Source of the DNA: Branchiostoma floridae | Lineage: Eukaryota > Chordata > Leptocardii > Amphioxiformes > Branchiostomatidae | Assembly: GCF_000003815.2 (NCBI RefSeq) | Contig: NW_023365695.1 | Coordinates: 84,907-124,794, forward strand | Length of the DNA: 39,888 nt | Reading direction: 5' to 3' | Part shown: piece after piece, positions 1 to 17,479 of the stretch | Numbering within the stretch: the first letter of the stretch is position 1 | Layout: every line of letters starts with the position of its first letter | Translations under genes and position numbers: made by a program | The notes under the pieces: model-generated | Told to the model about the DNA's origin: nothing | Seen by the model: only the letters and a program-made list of their open reading frames with translations | Databases searched by the model: none

Positions 1-7706
<7,706 letters not shown>

Positions 7707-8431
7707 GTTGGAGTAAATGGGAGGGGGGCAGAGGGGGAAAGCACTGGCGTGAATAACAGATTTCTGCCGAGTTGGCGCGAATATGCACTAACTGTGCGAC
7801 TGTGCTCGATGGTTCTTGGCAAACTGGAATGTTTTAAACCATTCTAAATACCACTTGCGCTACATAGACTGCAAAATTCAACGCCAAAACAATTCACATG
7901 TGATCGAAATTGCAATTTGCCGCCATGTTGGAAGGTGAAAGGTCACGTACACCGCAATTAAACAAAAAAGAACCTAGATTAACGTCATGAATATCAATCT
8001 CTTATCAATGCCAATCAATATGAAGATTTTTGTTATAACTACATTGTATCATGGCGTAGATTTATTTGTACGGTCTGAAAACTGTGAAATTTGATGGTGT
8101 ATTATCTCACTTGTGCGTTTTGATGCGGTTCAGAGTAGAGCGAAAGAGTAAGGTGTAGAGGCGCCGGTCAGCTGCTGAATAGACGTCTACGGAAAGCGCG
8201 GATAGATCAAAGTTAGAAACTTGTTGGAACTAAGTGGAAAGTCTTGAAGAAAGAGAGAACCATGGACAGGATGTTCCAACATGAATAGAAGCTAAGTCAG
8301 GTGCACAGCGTGTGGTAAAATTCGTCTTTCGTTTCGGTTCCGGGTAGAGTGTACCACTACGTTACCAGAGACAGAGAGGAAGAGAGCGTCACAGGTACAT
8401 ACAGCTACAGGCGGGGTGAAACTCTGTAAGG
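7707..8431. promoter_or_regulatory. Shared divergent promoter region of RECQL and PIGA
   Basis: The two start codons face away from each other across 725 bp. At 7919-7930 the sequence GCCGCCATGTTG fits the YY1 core motif, and GAAAGGTCA (about 7937-7945) looks like a nuclear-receptor half-site. No TATA box is evident. Both genes are housekeeping types for which a TATA-less bidirectional promoter is expected. Motif function is inferred. Confidence 0.6.
8262..8288 (+). other. Upstream ORF in the PIGA leader
   Basis: An 8-codon ORF (MDRMFQHE, stop TAG) has start context ACCATGG, 170 bases before the PIGA start. If it is in the transcript it could lower PIGA translation. Whether the leader includes it is unknown. 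Confidence 0.35.
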
Positions 8432-8539
8432 ATGGTGCACCACGTCTGCATGGTGTCCGACTTCTTCTTCCCTAACACTGGAGGGGTGGAGAGCCACATC
8501 TACCAGCTCTCACAGTGTCTGTTACAGCGGGGACACAAG
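8432..8539 (+). CDS. PIGA: PIGA exon 1
   Basis: Its 36 codons run from ATG to GHK. It is followed by GCAAGT, a GC donor with otherwise ideal consensus. No GT donor nearby keeps GHK joined to VVVITHAYG. Seven full copies of its last ~47 bp follow in the intron. Confidence 0.92.
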
Positions 8540-11500
8540 GCAAGTTACAACAACCTTACAACAACCTTACAACTACCTTACAACAGCCTCACAACTACCT
8601 TACAACAACCTTACAACTACAGTGAAACAGCCTTACAACAACCTTATAAATTACAACAACCTTATAAATTACAACAACCTTAACGTTATCCTAACTCACA
8701 TCTACCAGCTGTCACAGTGTTTGTTATGTAGTGGGGACACAAGGCAAGTTACAACAACCTTACATCTACCTTACAACAACCTTACAACTACTTTACAACA
8801 ACCTTACCCTTCTAACCCTAACCCATATCTACCAGCTGTCACAGTGTCTGTTACAACGGGGACACAAGGCAAGTTACAACTACCTTACAACAACCTTACA
8901 ACTACCTTAACAACCTTACAACAACCTTACCCTTAGTCTAACCCTAACCCACATCTACCAGCTGTCACAGTGTCTGTTACAACGGGGACACAAGGCAAGT
9001 TACAACTACCTTACAACAACCTTACAACTACCTTAACAACCTTACAACAACCTTACCCTTAGTCTGCCCTAACCCACATCTACCAGCTGTCACAGTGTCT
9101 GTTACAACGGGGACACAAGGCAAGTTACAACTACCTTACAACAACCTTACAACTACCTTAACAACCTTACAACAACCTTACCCTTAGTCTAACCCTAACC
9201 CACATCTACTAGCTGTCACAATGTCTGTTACAACGGGGACACACCTTGGCAAGTTACAACTACCTTACAACAAGTACCCTTGAAATCTTGAAAAACGGCT
9301 CAGGCCGAATGATGTATCATTAGGCTAAATAAAGGTTGGAAAAAAAAAAACCATAACATTATCCTAACTCACATCTACCAGCTGTCGCATGTTTGTTATG
9401 TAGTGGGGACACAAGGCAAGTTACAACAACCTTACAACGACATTACAACTACCTTACAACTACCTTACAACTACCGTTACAAATACCTTTACAAATGCCA
9501 TTGATAAGCCTTCTCACATTAGTTAGGACGCATGTGCGGCGACAGGAATTCAGGGTAATATGTCAAAGGGTAAGGCACACAAAAAGTAAACAAAACCCTC
9601 TGGACGTTGTTATGCAAATCGAAACAATGGTCAAGACGACGACTGGTTGCTTTTTGTGGGCCTTACCCTTTGACATATTACCTAGAATCCCTGTCGCCGC
9701 ACATGCGCTCTAACTAATGTGAGAAGGCTTATACTAACCCACATCTACCAGCTGTCTCAGTGTTTGTTACAGCGGGGACACAAGGCAAGTTACAACAACC
9801 TCACAACTACCTTAACAATAACAGCAACATTACAACTACCTTACAACAACCTTAACCTTAGTCAAACCCTATAGCTATCCCGCATCTACCAACTCTCATT
9901 ACTCGATTTAGGTGTCCCTACTAAAGTAAGGCGGTCAGGGAAGGTCGACTGGCACGAGTAGACCGTGAAGCTCCCTGCTGGAGTGATTGTAGTGGTGTGG
10001 CCCAAGGGCTATTGAAATGGAGATGGGCACTGCCCTATGTGCACCTTCTGTGCAGGAAGGACTTGAGGCTTATCTTGAAATGATCATAAGTTTTCTGTTT
10101 GTTTTCCTAACCAGGTAGTTGTCATCACCCATGCGTACGGACGCAGGACGGGAGTTCGCTACCTCACCAACAACCTGAAAGTGTACTACCTCCCCCTGCT
10201 GGTGGCCTACAACCAGTGTATCCTCCCCACGCTGTTCGCTACACTCCCCATTGTTCGCTACATCCTCCTGAGGGAACGCATCACCATCGTGCACGGGCAC
10301 TCTGCGTTCTCCGCGCTCGCTCACGAGGTATGGTCTAAAATTAGTCACACAGTACAATATGCATCTCTCAAGTTTGTTTCTTGGCCATGACTTTAAATTT
10401 TGAGGGACATTTCATTGCTCATCAGTCGCACCCATGAGTAGTGAGAGGTGTGCTCGAGACAGCTACTATGTACTATGTATTACTATTTAATCATTATTAT
10501 GTTGCCACCCTGCTCTCAGGTGAAGGTCCTGTTTTTTACTTTATACTATGTAATAATGGTGTCCAAGCTTAGTTTTTATATAATGTAACTGTGTAACTTT
10601 TTTGTAGTTACTAGTAGATAATTTGTAACATCCTATGTCCAATTATTGTTAGATATGATTATCTTAACTTGTGTAGATTGGATATAATTCAGTGCAAGAC
10701 ACTGTGATTTTCCAATAAATGCCATCTCTTGAAATCTTGAGGCGATGTTCCACGCCTCGACGATGGGAATCAGCACGGTCTTTACCGATCACTCGCTCTT
10801 CGGATTTGCGGATGCCAGCTCGATCATCACCAACAAAATCCTCAAGTTTTCTCTCGCAGATGTTCAACATGTCATCTGTGTTTCACACACAAGTGAGTTG
10901 ATCTTCTTCCTTCATACTATAGTGTCTGTCTGAAGTTAGGATAATATTATATACTCCATAGAACATACAAACTGCCATCATCACCAATAGGATCCTCAAG
11001 TTTTCTCTTGCAGCATGTCATCTGTGTCTCACAAGTGAGTCCTCATAAACCTTTCCTTAATGATTTTAATTAGTATAATTGTTTGTGGTACCGGTACCTG
11101 TCTTAGGGTATATAGGATATGTCTTGCTGAAGGGTATATGCTGTAGAATGTAGAACTACCACAATTCTGGACTTGTCACATAGCATCCGTAAAACATATA
11201 GGGGCCCAAATCACAGTTTAGGGGGCCAAATCACAGCATAGAGGATCCAAATCACAATGTAGGGGTCCCGTATGCTGAAAAGGCCTGGTGAGAACACTGA
11301 TGTTATTATCCATGCATGGTACAACGTATCTCCTGGTGTCTATCCTACCTGTAGGCAAAGAGAACACAGTATTACGGGCAGCTCTGAGCCCTCACAAGGT
11401 GTACGTCGTCCCCAATGCGGTGGACTCCACAGTGTTCACCCCTGACCCCTCCCAGCAGAGGTCAGACAGGGTCACAGTGGTGGTCATGAGTCGCCTGGTC

Positions 11501-14500
11501 TACAGGAAGGGCATCGACCTGCTGGCAGGCATCATTCCAGGTAACGTGATGTCCAGCAAGTCTTCTTAGCGTTAGTCAGCTTTCTTCGCTCACTGCACAT
11601 GCCCAGCTACACTACTCTTCCAATCTACCCATGTATTAACCTAGTGCATAGGCTGTAAGCCTTGGCTGGGCCCTGTAGCTCAACAGGTAACAACTTAACA
11701 GTTGAGCCCCTGATTCTAATCCATGGAAGGATATCCTGGGTCTTCTGGACCGTCTATCCTGCACCATCTTCTGGAAGGGACAAAAAATTATGGTCCTGTG
11801 TTTGAGGAGGTGCCTCGAGCACATAACAACAGCTGCATTAACCTACTGACTGCAATAATACAGCATGTAACACTTTAACCTCTGACCTCCACTCCATCTT
11901 TGACATTTTTGGTTTGACCTTGGAACGCTTAGTACTCTGAAATCAAGGAGGTTTTATCTGATGAAATCTCCTTGGTGTAATGGACACAGATTTTGTTTAT
12001 GATGCTTTGGTTTTCTTGTATGTTGTCCACTGGTGTCTCTGACTGAATGTAACACTTTTTTGTTTTGTTTTCCAAGGCCCCCTTGGAAATCAACTCTCAA
12101 GAGTTGTAGGGGCTACCCACCTGTTTTGACATGAATAGATAAAAACAAGAATATATAATGATGTCAACTATCTCCTTTGTAATAATATAACAACGAAGGT
12201 GTATGATTGTATAATGATCCCACCTGTCTCCCCCCAGAGCTGTGTGGGAGGCACCCGGATGTCCACTTCCTGATTGGTGGAGACGGGCCGAAGCGGATTC
12301 TGCTGGAGGAGGTACGAGAACAGTACCAGCTGCACGACAGGTGAGAATTACTTCTTATCTTCCACAGGTGAGACTACAGGTGAAACTTACATCTTATCTT
12401 CTACAGGTGAGACTTGTAAGGAACTATTGTCTGTATCTTTACCTGTCTGTCTGTTTGGTATAACCACCTGTAATTCTGCTGGAGGAGGTGCGAGAACTGT
12501 ACCGGCCGCACGACAGGTGAGAATTACTTAACTCTTACATCTTCCCCAGGTGAGACTTGTAAGGAACTATTGTCTGTATCTTTACCTGTCTGTCTGTTTG
12601 GTATAACCACCTGTAATTCTTCTGGAGGAGGTGCGAGAACTGTACCAGCTGCACGACAGGTGAGAATTATTTAAATCTTCCCCAGGTGAGAACACGGGTG
12701 AGACTTTCTTCTTATTTTCAGGTGTACACTAACCTGTCGGTACTTGTTGTGTGTTCTAGAGTACAGCTCCTGGGCTCTGTGAGTCACGAAGATGTGCGAG
12801 ACGTCCTGATACAGGGGGACATTTTCCTCAACACCTCTCTGACAATAGTTCATGTAGGACTACATCTTTAGTGTAGACTAACATGTTGCTACTTGTGTGT
12901 TCTAGAGTACAGCTCCTGGGATTTGTGAGCCACGAGGATGTGCGGAATGTCCTGGTACAGGGGGACATTTTCCTGAACACCTCCCTGACAATAGTTCATG
13001 TAGGACTGCATCTTTAGTGTACACTGACCTGTCGGTACTTGTTGTGTGTTCTAGAGTTCAGCTGCTTGGCTCTGTGAGTCACGAAGATGTGCGAGATGTC
13101 CTGGTACAGGGAGACATTTTCCTCAACACCTCTCTAACTATAGTGCATGACTGTATACATGTGTGTAATAAGACTGTACATGTGGGTACTATATGTCAGT
13201 ACTTGTTGTGTGTATTACAGGGTTGAACTGCTGGGATCTGTGAGCCATGAGGATGTGAGAGATGTTCTGGTACAGGGAGACATTTTCCTCAACACGTCTC
13301 TGACAATAGTGCATGTAAGACTGCATCTTTAGTGTACACTAACCTGTCGGTATTTGTTGTGGGTATAACAGGGTCCAGCTCCTGGGATCTGTGAGTCACG
13401 AGGATGTGCGAGACATTCTGGTACAGGGAGACATTTTCCTCAACACCTCCCTGACGGAAGCTTTCTGCATCGCTATTGTAGAGGCAGAGTCATGTGGACT
13501 TCAGGTCATAATTTATTTATCTGTATAGCCGGATAACCACCCTTTGGCTAGCTCCTGTATCTGTATCTATATGTATATAGCCTGTATAACTGTCCTTCTG
13601 TAGCTATGTCTACCGCTCTTCTGTATCATTATATTGGAGGCAGAGTCCTGCGGACTTCAGGTCTGTATAATTTATTTATTCAGCCGGATAACCACCCTTT
13701 TGCTAGCTTCAGTAATCTGTATCTGTATCTGTATCTGTATAGCCAGTATAACCACCCTTTGGGTAGCTCCTGTATCTATATTGCCCGTATAACCGCCCTT
13801 CTGTAGCTGTGTCTGTATAGCTGGTACAACCGCTCTTCTGTATTACCATTGTGGAGGCGGAATCCTGCGGACTTCAGATTTGCTGAAATTCTTGACATTC
13901 TGGAAGGGCAATCCACTGCTGCCATGTAGATAGAATATGTGACTTTGTTATTAGAAAGAATAATGAAAGCCATGATTAGCCCAACTCGATTGTAACATTA
14001 TATCTTGTTTTAGCCCTTTTTGCTATGTTAATAAGGATGTTAAGTCTTATTCTATACACCTATTTTGTACTTTGTGTAATAGTTGTTGCCATACATTGTA
14101 CCATGTACAAATGTCGTGCAATAAAGTTCTATATCTATGTGACTGGGTGAGCAGTGGATCATGTGTTCTATCTGCATAACATGACGTCAAAGAAGCAGTG
14201 GATTGTTCATTCCTTGATGAAGACTGTCCAGAGCTGATCAGTCAAAAATTTGGGTTGTGTTTGAAATTACAGTTCAACTTTTCAGATTTCTGTAGTACCC
14301 CTTGTGGCAGATTTTTGTGACGCCTCGTGTGGCAGTTTGGTTTATTGGAATTCCCGTCCACAGGTGGTGAGCACGCGGATCGGTGGAGTCCCTGAGGTGC
14401 TTCCAGACGAGCTCATCTACCTGGCGGAGCCCAGCGTCGCCTCGCTGCTGGTCGCCTTGGAAACCGCCGTGGACGACAAGAGGCGCGGATGGACCATCTC

Positions 14501-15429
14501 GCCCCGAGAGCGACACGAGCGCATCAGTACCATGTACACCTGGCAGGATGTGGCGCGTCGGACGGAGACCGTTTACGACGCCACGGCGGAACTCCCCAGG
14601 TCAGAAGGCTGTTCGTTAGTAACTATAGCTGTTCGAAATCTTTTTTAATTGTGTTTTAGAATAAGTACTATGTACATATGGCAGAAGGTAGCACGACGGA
14701 TGTCTTCATCGACATAGCTTTTAGTGGTGTTTTAGAGTTAGTACTTACCTGACTTTATGTTAAGCTTATTTGTGTACTCTGGATGCCACCACGGCACTCC
14801 CCAGGTCAGAAGACTATTCCTCGATTCTAGGCTTTTCTAATTTCCTGTTCCAAATCTTTCTTAACTGTGTTTTAGATTTAGTACTCATTGTCAATGCAGA
14901 AATGTTTTCGGTGGTTTTATATTCCCAGTTTCATGGTGGCCGCTTCAACGTGAACTTAAAACCACCGCGGATATTTTTCCATTATAGTATGAGACTACAG
15001 ACCATGGCGCTACAGCGACTTAAAAAAACAGCGAAATCTCAATTTTCCCGCTATCGTGGAAGTAAATCCCCACGAACTTAATGTATTTACAGTATATGAA
15101 TATGATGAAAGACTTTGAGTATAGTGTTAAGCTTATTTGTGATCTTTTATCTGTAACCAAAAGTACACAATTCAGCCGTTGCAATTGGCTGCTATGTCTT
15201 TGGTACAATGAAGTGAATAAACCTTTCATTCCTTTACCTCCCCAGCTCCAGCCTTGCAGACCGGATCTACAGATACAGCCACAGTGGCAGTGGATGGCTG
15301 CTGTTCGTTCTGCTGTTGGTCCTCGGGAACTACCTCTTCTGGCAGCTTCTGGAGATACTCGTACCCAGGAGGAACATAGAGCTGGTACCTTCACAGGTGG
15401 CCAAGTCACCCAGAAGAGAACCCACGTAA
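8432..15429 (+). CDS. PIGA: Phosphatidylinositol N-acetylglucosaminyltransferase subunit A (complete, 8 exons)
   Basis: This is the catalytic subunit of the ER complex that moves GlcNAc from UDP-GlcNAc to phosphatidylinositol, the first step of GPI-anchor synthesis. Eight exons (108, 213, 151, 186, 103, 133, 236 and 184 nt) join in phase to 437 codons plus stop (human protein 484 residues). Visible: [20 protein letters not shown] at the N-terminus, [29 protein letters not shown], the GT4-family EX7E motif (E283 to E291 in EAFCIAIVE), [12 protein letters not shown] and a C-terminal membrane helix (about 394-416) with a short basic tail. The start has a good context (A at -3, G at +4); the longer N-terminus of human PIGA is absent. 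Intron 1 has a GC donor. Several exon borders are tandemly repeated. Confidence 0.96.
9270..9352 (+). mobile_element. Retroposon-like tail
   Basis: A tail with AATAAAGG followed by a run of ten A, inside the exon 1 array. It resembles the 3' end of a retroposed element and shares CTTGAAATCTTGA with sequence before PIGA exon 3. Confidence 0.45.
9505..9731. mobile_element. Foldback MITE with TA target site, family 1
   Basis: Inverted ends about 70 bp long begin TAAGCCTTCTCAC and end GTGAGAAGGCTTA. They also share GGCGACAGGAATTC and TCAAAGGGTAAGGC. It is flanked by TA, has no ORF, and is inserted in the PIGA intron 1 array. A related copy is at 28143-28356. Confidence 0.85.
9930..10068 (+). mobile_element. 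SINE-like repeat, family D copy
   Basis: It shares GAAGCTCCCTGCTG, GTGGCCCAAGGG and GAGATGGGC with segments at 15820-15980 (same strand) and 31850-32045 (opposite strand). It is an interspersed family of unknown class. Confidence 0.55.
10115..10327 (+). CDS. PIGA: PIGA exon 2
   Basis: It has 71 codons, [20 protein letters not shown] through [12 protein letters not shown], with acceptor AACCAG and donor GTATGG. It encodes the donor-sugar side of the first Rossmann-like lobe in GT4 transferases. Confidence 0.95.
10328..10741 (+). other. PIGA intron 2
   Basis: AT-rich intron with nothing recognisable except a possible retroposon-like tail (AATAAATGCC) just before exon 3. Confidence 0.5.
10742..10892 (+). 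CDS. PIGA: PIGA exon 3
   Basis: It encodes [20 protein letters not shown] through ICVSHTS, the most conserved PIGA segment ([11 protein letters not shown]). Acceptor CTTGAG has a weak pyrimidine tract; donor is GTGAGT. The last ~54 bp recur in degraded form at 10983-11036. Confidence 0.94.
10893..11354 (+). other. PIGA intron 3 with a partial exon 3 copy
   Basis: At 10983-11036 the end of exon 3 (ATCACCAATAGGATCCTCAA and following) with its donor is repeated, missing internal bases. Short repeats of GGGGNCCAAATCACA follow near 11200. Confidence 0.65.
11355..11540 (+). CDS. PIGA: PIGA exon 4
   Basis: It encodes [30 protein letters not shown] and [18 protein letters not shown]. Acceptor is CTGTAG, donor GTAACG, and it ends in phase 1. 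Confidence 0.95.
11541..12237 (+). other. PIGA intron 4 with a tRNA-SINE-like copy (about 11665-11830)
   Basis: The segment from 11665 has a box-A-like TGTAGCTCAACAGG and a body ending GAGGTGCCTCGAGCACAT, a layout common in amphioxus tRNA-related SINEs. Nothing else is recognised. Confidence 0.55.
12238..12340 (+). CDS. PIGA: PIGA exon 5
   Basis: It encodes [20 protein letters not shown] and [22 protein letters not shown] is the nucleotide-sugar loop in GT4 enzymes. Acceptor is CCCCCAG, donor GTGAGA. Confidence 0.95.
12468..12662 (+). repeat. Two tandem copies of PIGA exon 5 3' end with donor
   Basis: Copies at about 12475-12517 and 12617-12660 encode [12 protein letters not shown] and end in donor GTGAGAATTA, as the true exon does. 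The period is about 143 bp. Confidence 0.88.
12760..13371 (+). repeat. Four decoy copies of PIGA exon 6 5' end, each with an acceptor
   Basis: Decoys start at 12760, 12906, 13055 and 13221 after TTCTAG or TTACAG, with spacing of 146-166 bp. Each encodes [16 protein letters not shown]-like sequence to NTSLT, then diverges to IVH and reaches a stop soon after. None contains the EX7E active-site segment, so splicing to any would truncate the enzyme. Confidence 0.92.
13372..13504 (+). CDS. PIGA: PIGA exon 6 (EX7E motif)
   Basis: It encodes [28 protein letters not shown], then [16 protein letters not shown] with the EX7E motif. It is the last of five copies and the only one to reach the donor (GTCATA). 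It is chosen by phase and by the active-site segment. Confidence 0.94.
13505..14363 (+). repeat. PIGA intron 6 with two truncated exon 6 3' copies and TCTGTA repeats
   Basis: Copies of the exon end (GAGGCAGAGTC, GGACTTCAG) recur near 13634-13662 and 13848-13878 with spacers rich in TCTGTA and AGCCGGATAACCACCC. The second has lost the GT donor. A retroposon-like GTGCAATAAAGTTCTAT lies at about 14113. Confidence 0.75.
14364..14599 (+). CDS. PIGA: PIGA exon 7
   Basis: It encodes [20 protein letters not shown] through [20 protein letters not shown]. Acceptor is CCACAG, donor GTCAGA. It covers the end of the GT4 catalytic region. A degraded copy of its last ~35 bp lies at 14778-14812. Confidence 0.95.
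14600..15245 (+). other. PIGA intron 7
   Basis: Apart from the degraded exon 7 end copy at about 14778-14812 there is nothing coding. Confidence 0.5.
15246..15429 (+). CDS. PIGA: PIGA exon 8 (transmembrane helix and stop)
   Basis: It encodes [20 protein letters not shown], then [20 protein letters not shown] and a basic tail ending in TAA. The single hydrophobic helix fits PIGA, an ER protein with a C-terminal anchor and its catalytic part facing the cytosol. A degraded copy of its middle part lies at 15496-15560. Confidence 0.93.
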
Positions 15430-16427
15430 TAGAAGTTAGACACAGCTGTCACCACTAACACATTACTGTACAGTCCTCGCGTGAACTACATGTACCTCTT
15501 CTGGAAGCTGTTGGAGATACTCGTACCCAGGAAGAACATAGAGATAGTGCCTTGAACAGGTCGGAAAGTCACAACAAAAGGAAGCCACATGATCATGATG
15601 AAGTTGAGCTGGGACGGACTCCTCTGCATTGAGCTGTCCTTTGTACATATGTAAATAGGTGTAAATAACAGCTTTAAACTTCACCTGTCCCGTCTTTTTG
15701 CGCATGTCTACGTCTTTGCCCATTATTACCCATTGTTTGTACTATTCTTAACATTGGTAGCTCATGATTTTGATCACTAGCCGAGTCATACCAAAGAATT
15801 AAGAATGTTACATGCTTTCCCTGCTAAGCACTCAGCATTTGGGAAAGAGTATGGAAGTTGATCGCACACCACTAGCAGTGGACTAGCCCCCTGCTGTACA
15901 TAGTGATGCACAAAGTTGTGTGGCCTAAGGGTTACTGAAGCAGAGATGCCCTAGGCACTATCTGGTGTGGGAACTACTTTTTAAATATCTTGCAAAGTAA
16001 TATAGTCTATTATTGTATGGAAAACTGCTATTTTTATACTGTTGAAATGACCCAAAGCCCACATCATGTATGCTTCTTCAAGAATAGATGTATAGTTGTC
16101 TTGTTGTATAGTTTCTACACACTATTATTTTACTGTTAGTAGGTTTCGGGACAGCTATCCTGTCGATGATCTTATGTTTGTGCCTTTAGCCTAAAGGATC
16201 ATCAACATGGTATAGATCAAACAAGATCAGAAGATGTTTATTTTGCTTGTCTCCCATTTGAATTTACTTATTAGCATTTGACTCACTGCTTGAAACGTTT
16301 GATTGGTTGAATTAGATTATAAAACATCAATAAAGGTAAGATATCCAGGCAATAGAAATATAAGACTGACTCATCAAAAATACCAGTTCACAAACATTTG
16401 AAGCCAGCGTAGATTAGTTGGCTGTTA
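15430..16427 (+). other. PIGA 3' flank with partial exon copy and SINE-like repeat
   Basis: It holds a degraded copy of the PIGA exon 8 middle (15496-15560) and the family D SINE-like copy at 15820-15980 (GCTAAGCACTCAGCATT at its left end). A polyadenylation signal could not be chosen: AATAAA occurs near 16328, far downstream. Confidence 0.5.
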
Positions 16428-16781
16428 GGCCACACCAATTTAATTTCTTGGTTCACGGATTCGCTCGCTCCTATTTTTTGGAAAAATAAAAATAAAAATT
16501 ACCACTCAGCAAATTTTCACCATTAATGAAACCATTCACCAACTTTCTGGTGTAGCAAATTGGCTTTTATATTGTAAGCTCCTTAAAGTGTGGGTACAGG
16601 TGCTGTTACTGCACAAAAATAGTGTTTTTGTACTTTTTCAAGCAGAAAACTTTTTTTCTTTATGTTTTGGATTAGCCGTTACCTTTACCCCAACCATTTT
16701 ACAATTTTTATTTTTATTTCGCCCTCTCGCTACATATTTTTATGAAAAATCCGTGAACCAAGAAATTAAATTGGTGTGGCC
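16428..16781. mobile_element. 354-bp TTA-flanked MITE (PIF/Harbinger-like)
   Basis: Perfect inverted ends of about 30 bp start GGCCACACCAATTTAATTTC. It is flanked by TTA on both sides (16425-16427 and 16782-16784). There is no ORF of note. A 3-bp TTA duplication is usual for PIF/Harbinger elements; family assignment rests on that alone. Confidence 0.82.
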
Positions 16782-16859
16782 TTAGTGTATGGTAAAATAA
16801 ATAAAGTGAAGTGAAGTAAAAGTGTCATATCAGTTTTGCAATGGATGAATTAACATTTG

Positions 16860-17065
16860 CGGCTTCGCATGTGGCGTAACTGGTAGAGCTTTCGGTTCGG
16901 AATCTTGAGTTCGATATTCGATCCCCGCTGTGCCTCCAACGTAGTGCCCTTGGGAAAGGCACTTTACACGACCTTCTTTACTTGGCCCTAGTGTAAAAAT
17001 GGGTACCTGACTTCAGTCGGGAGGTAAAAGAAGAGTCTACCTTTACCCTCTGTCAATACTGTGTA
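16860..17065 (+). mobile_element. tRNA-derived SINE, family A
   Basis: Box A is TGGCGTAACTGG and a box-B-like GTTCGATATTCGATCC follows. The body has CCCTTGGGAAAGGCACTTTA and GTGTAAAAATGGG. It is shared with 2740-2930. The head is tRNA-like but does not fold as a full tRNA. Confidence 0.8.
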
Positions 17066-17479
17066 TGTACACAGCACGAAAACGAATATTTAAGCATACT
17101 TTCCGAGATACTTAAATGTAGCCTAAAGGTGGGAAAATATTTCCGCAGAGTTTACGGTATCGTAAAGACCACGGAAACCATGGTTTTACATTTCCGTAAC
17201 CTTTCCGTATTCGTTAAGGCAGATTAAATACATGTAATATCTTTACATAACCTTTAAGCATCCTTATATGCGCCGTATATGAAACGGGTATTGCTTATGT
17301 ACAGAAAACATCTACAGGCTTTGAACCGACCATACGTTCACATACAATCAGTTAACCTTCGCCTTTTTTTTATTTTCGTGGTTCTCTAAGGTGGAAATTA
17401 CCAATAGGAGATGATATATTTTCATTGCCCTTCCGTTACAATTGATCTCATTTTACATACTCTTATCAGTATAGGTCTA

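Larger units (their letters stand above)
8690..9900 (+). repeat. Seven to eight copies of PIGA exon 1 3' end plus TTACAAC-rich minisatellite
   Basis: Units of about 125 bp contain ACATCTACCAGCTGTCACAG, then ...GGGGACACAAG and the GC donor, followed by CTTACAAC-type short repeats. Copies start near 8698, 8826, 8950, 9075, 9202, 9370 and 9740; a truncated one is near 9882. Nearly all keep AAG before GCAAGT, so the GC donor predates the amplification. One copy (about 9245) has an insertion at the donor. Confidence 0.92.

Noticed and set aside
16860-16935. tRNA gene
   Set aside because: It has tRNA-like promoter boxes but no complete cloverleaf, and it continues into a body shared with another copy, so it is a SINE.
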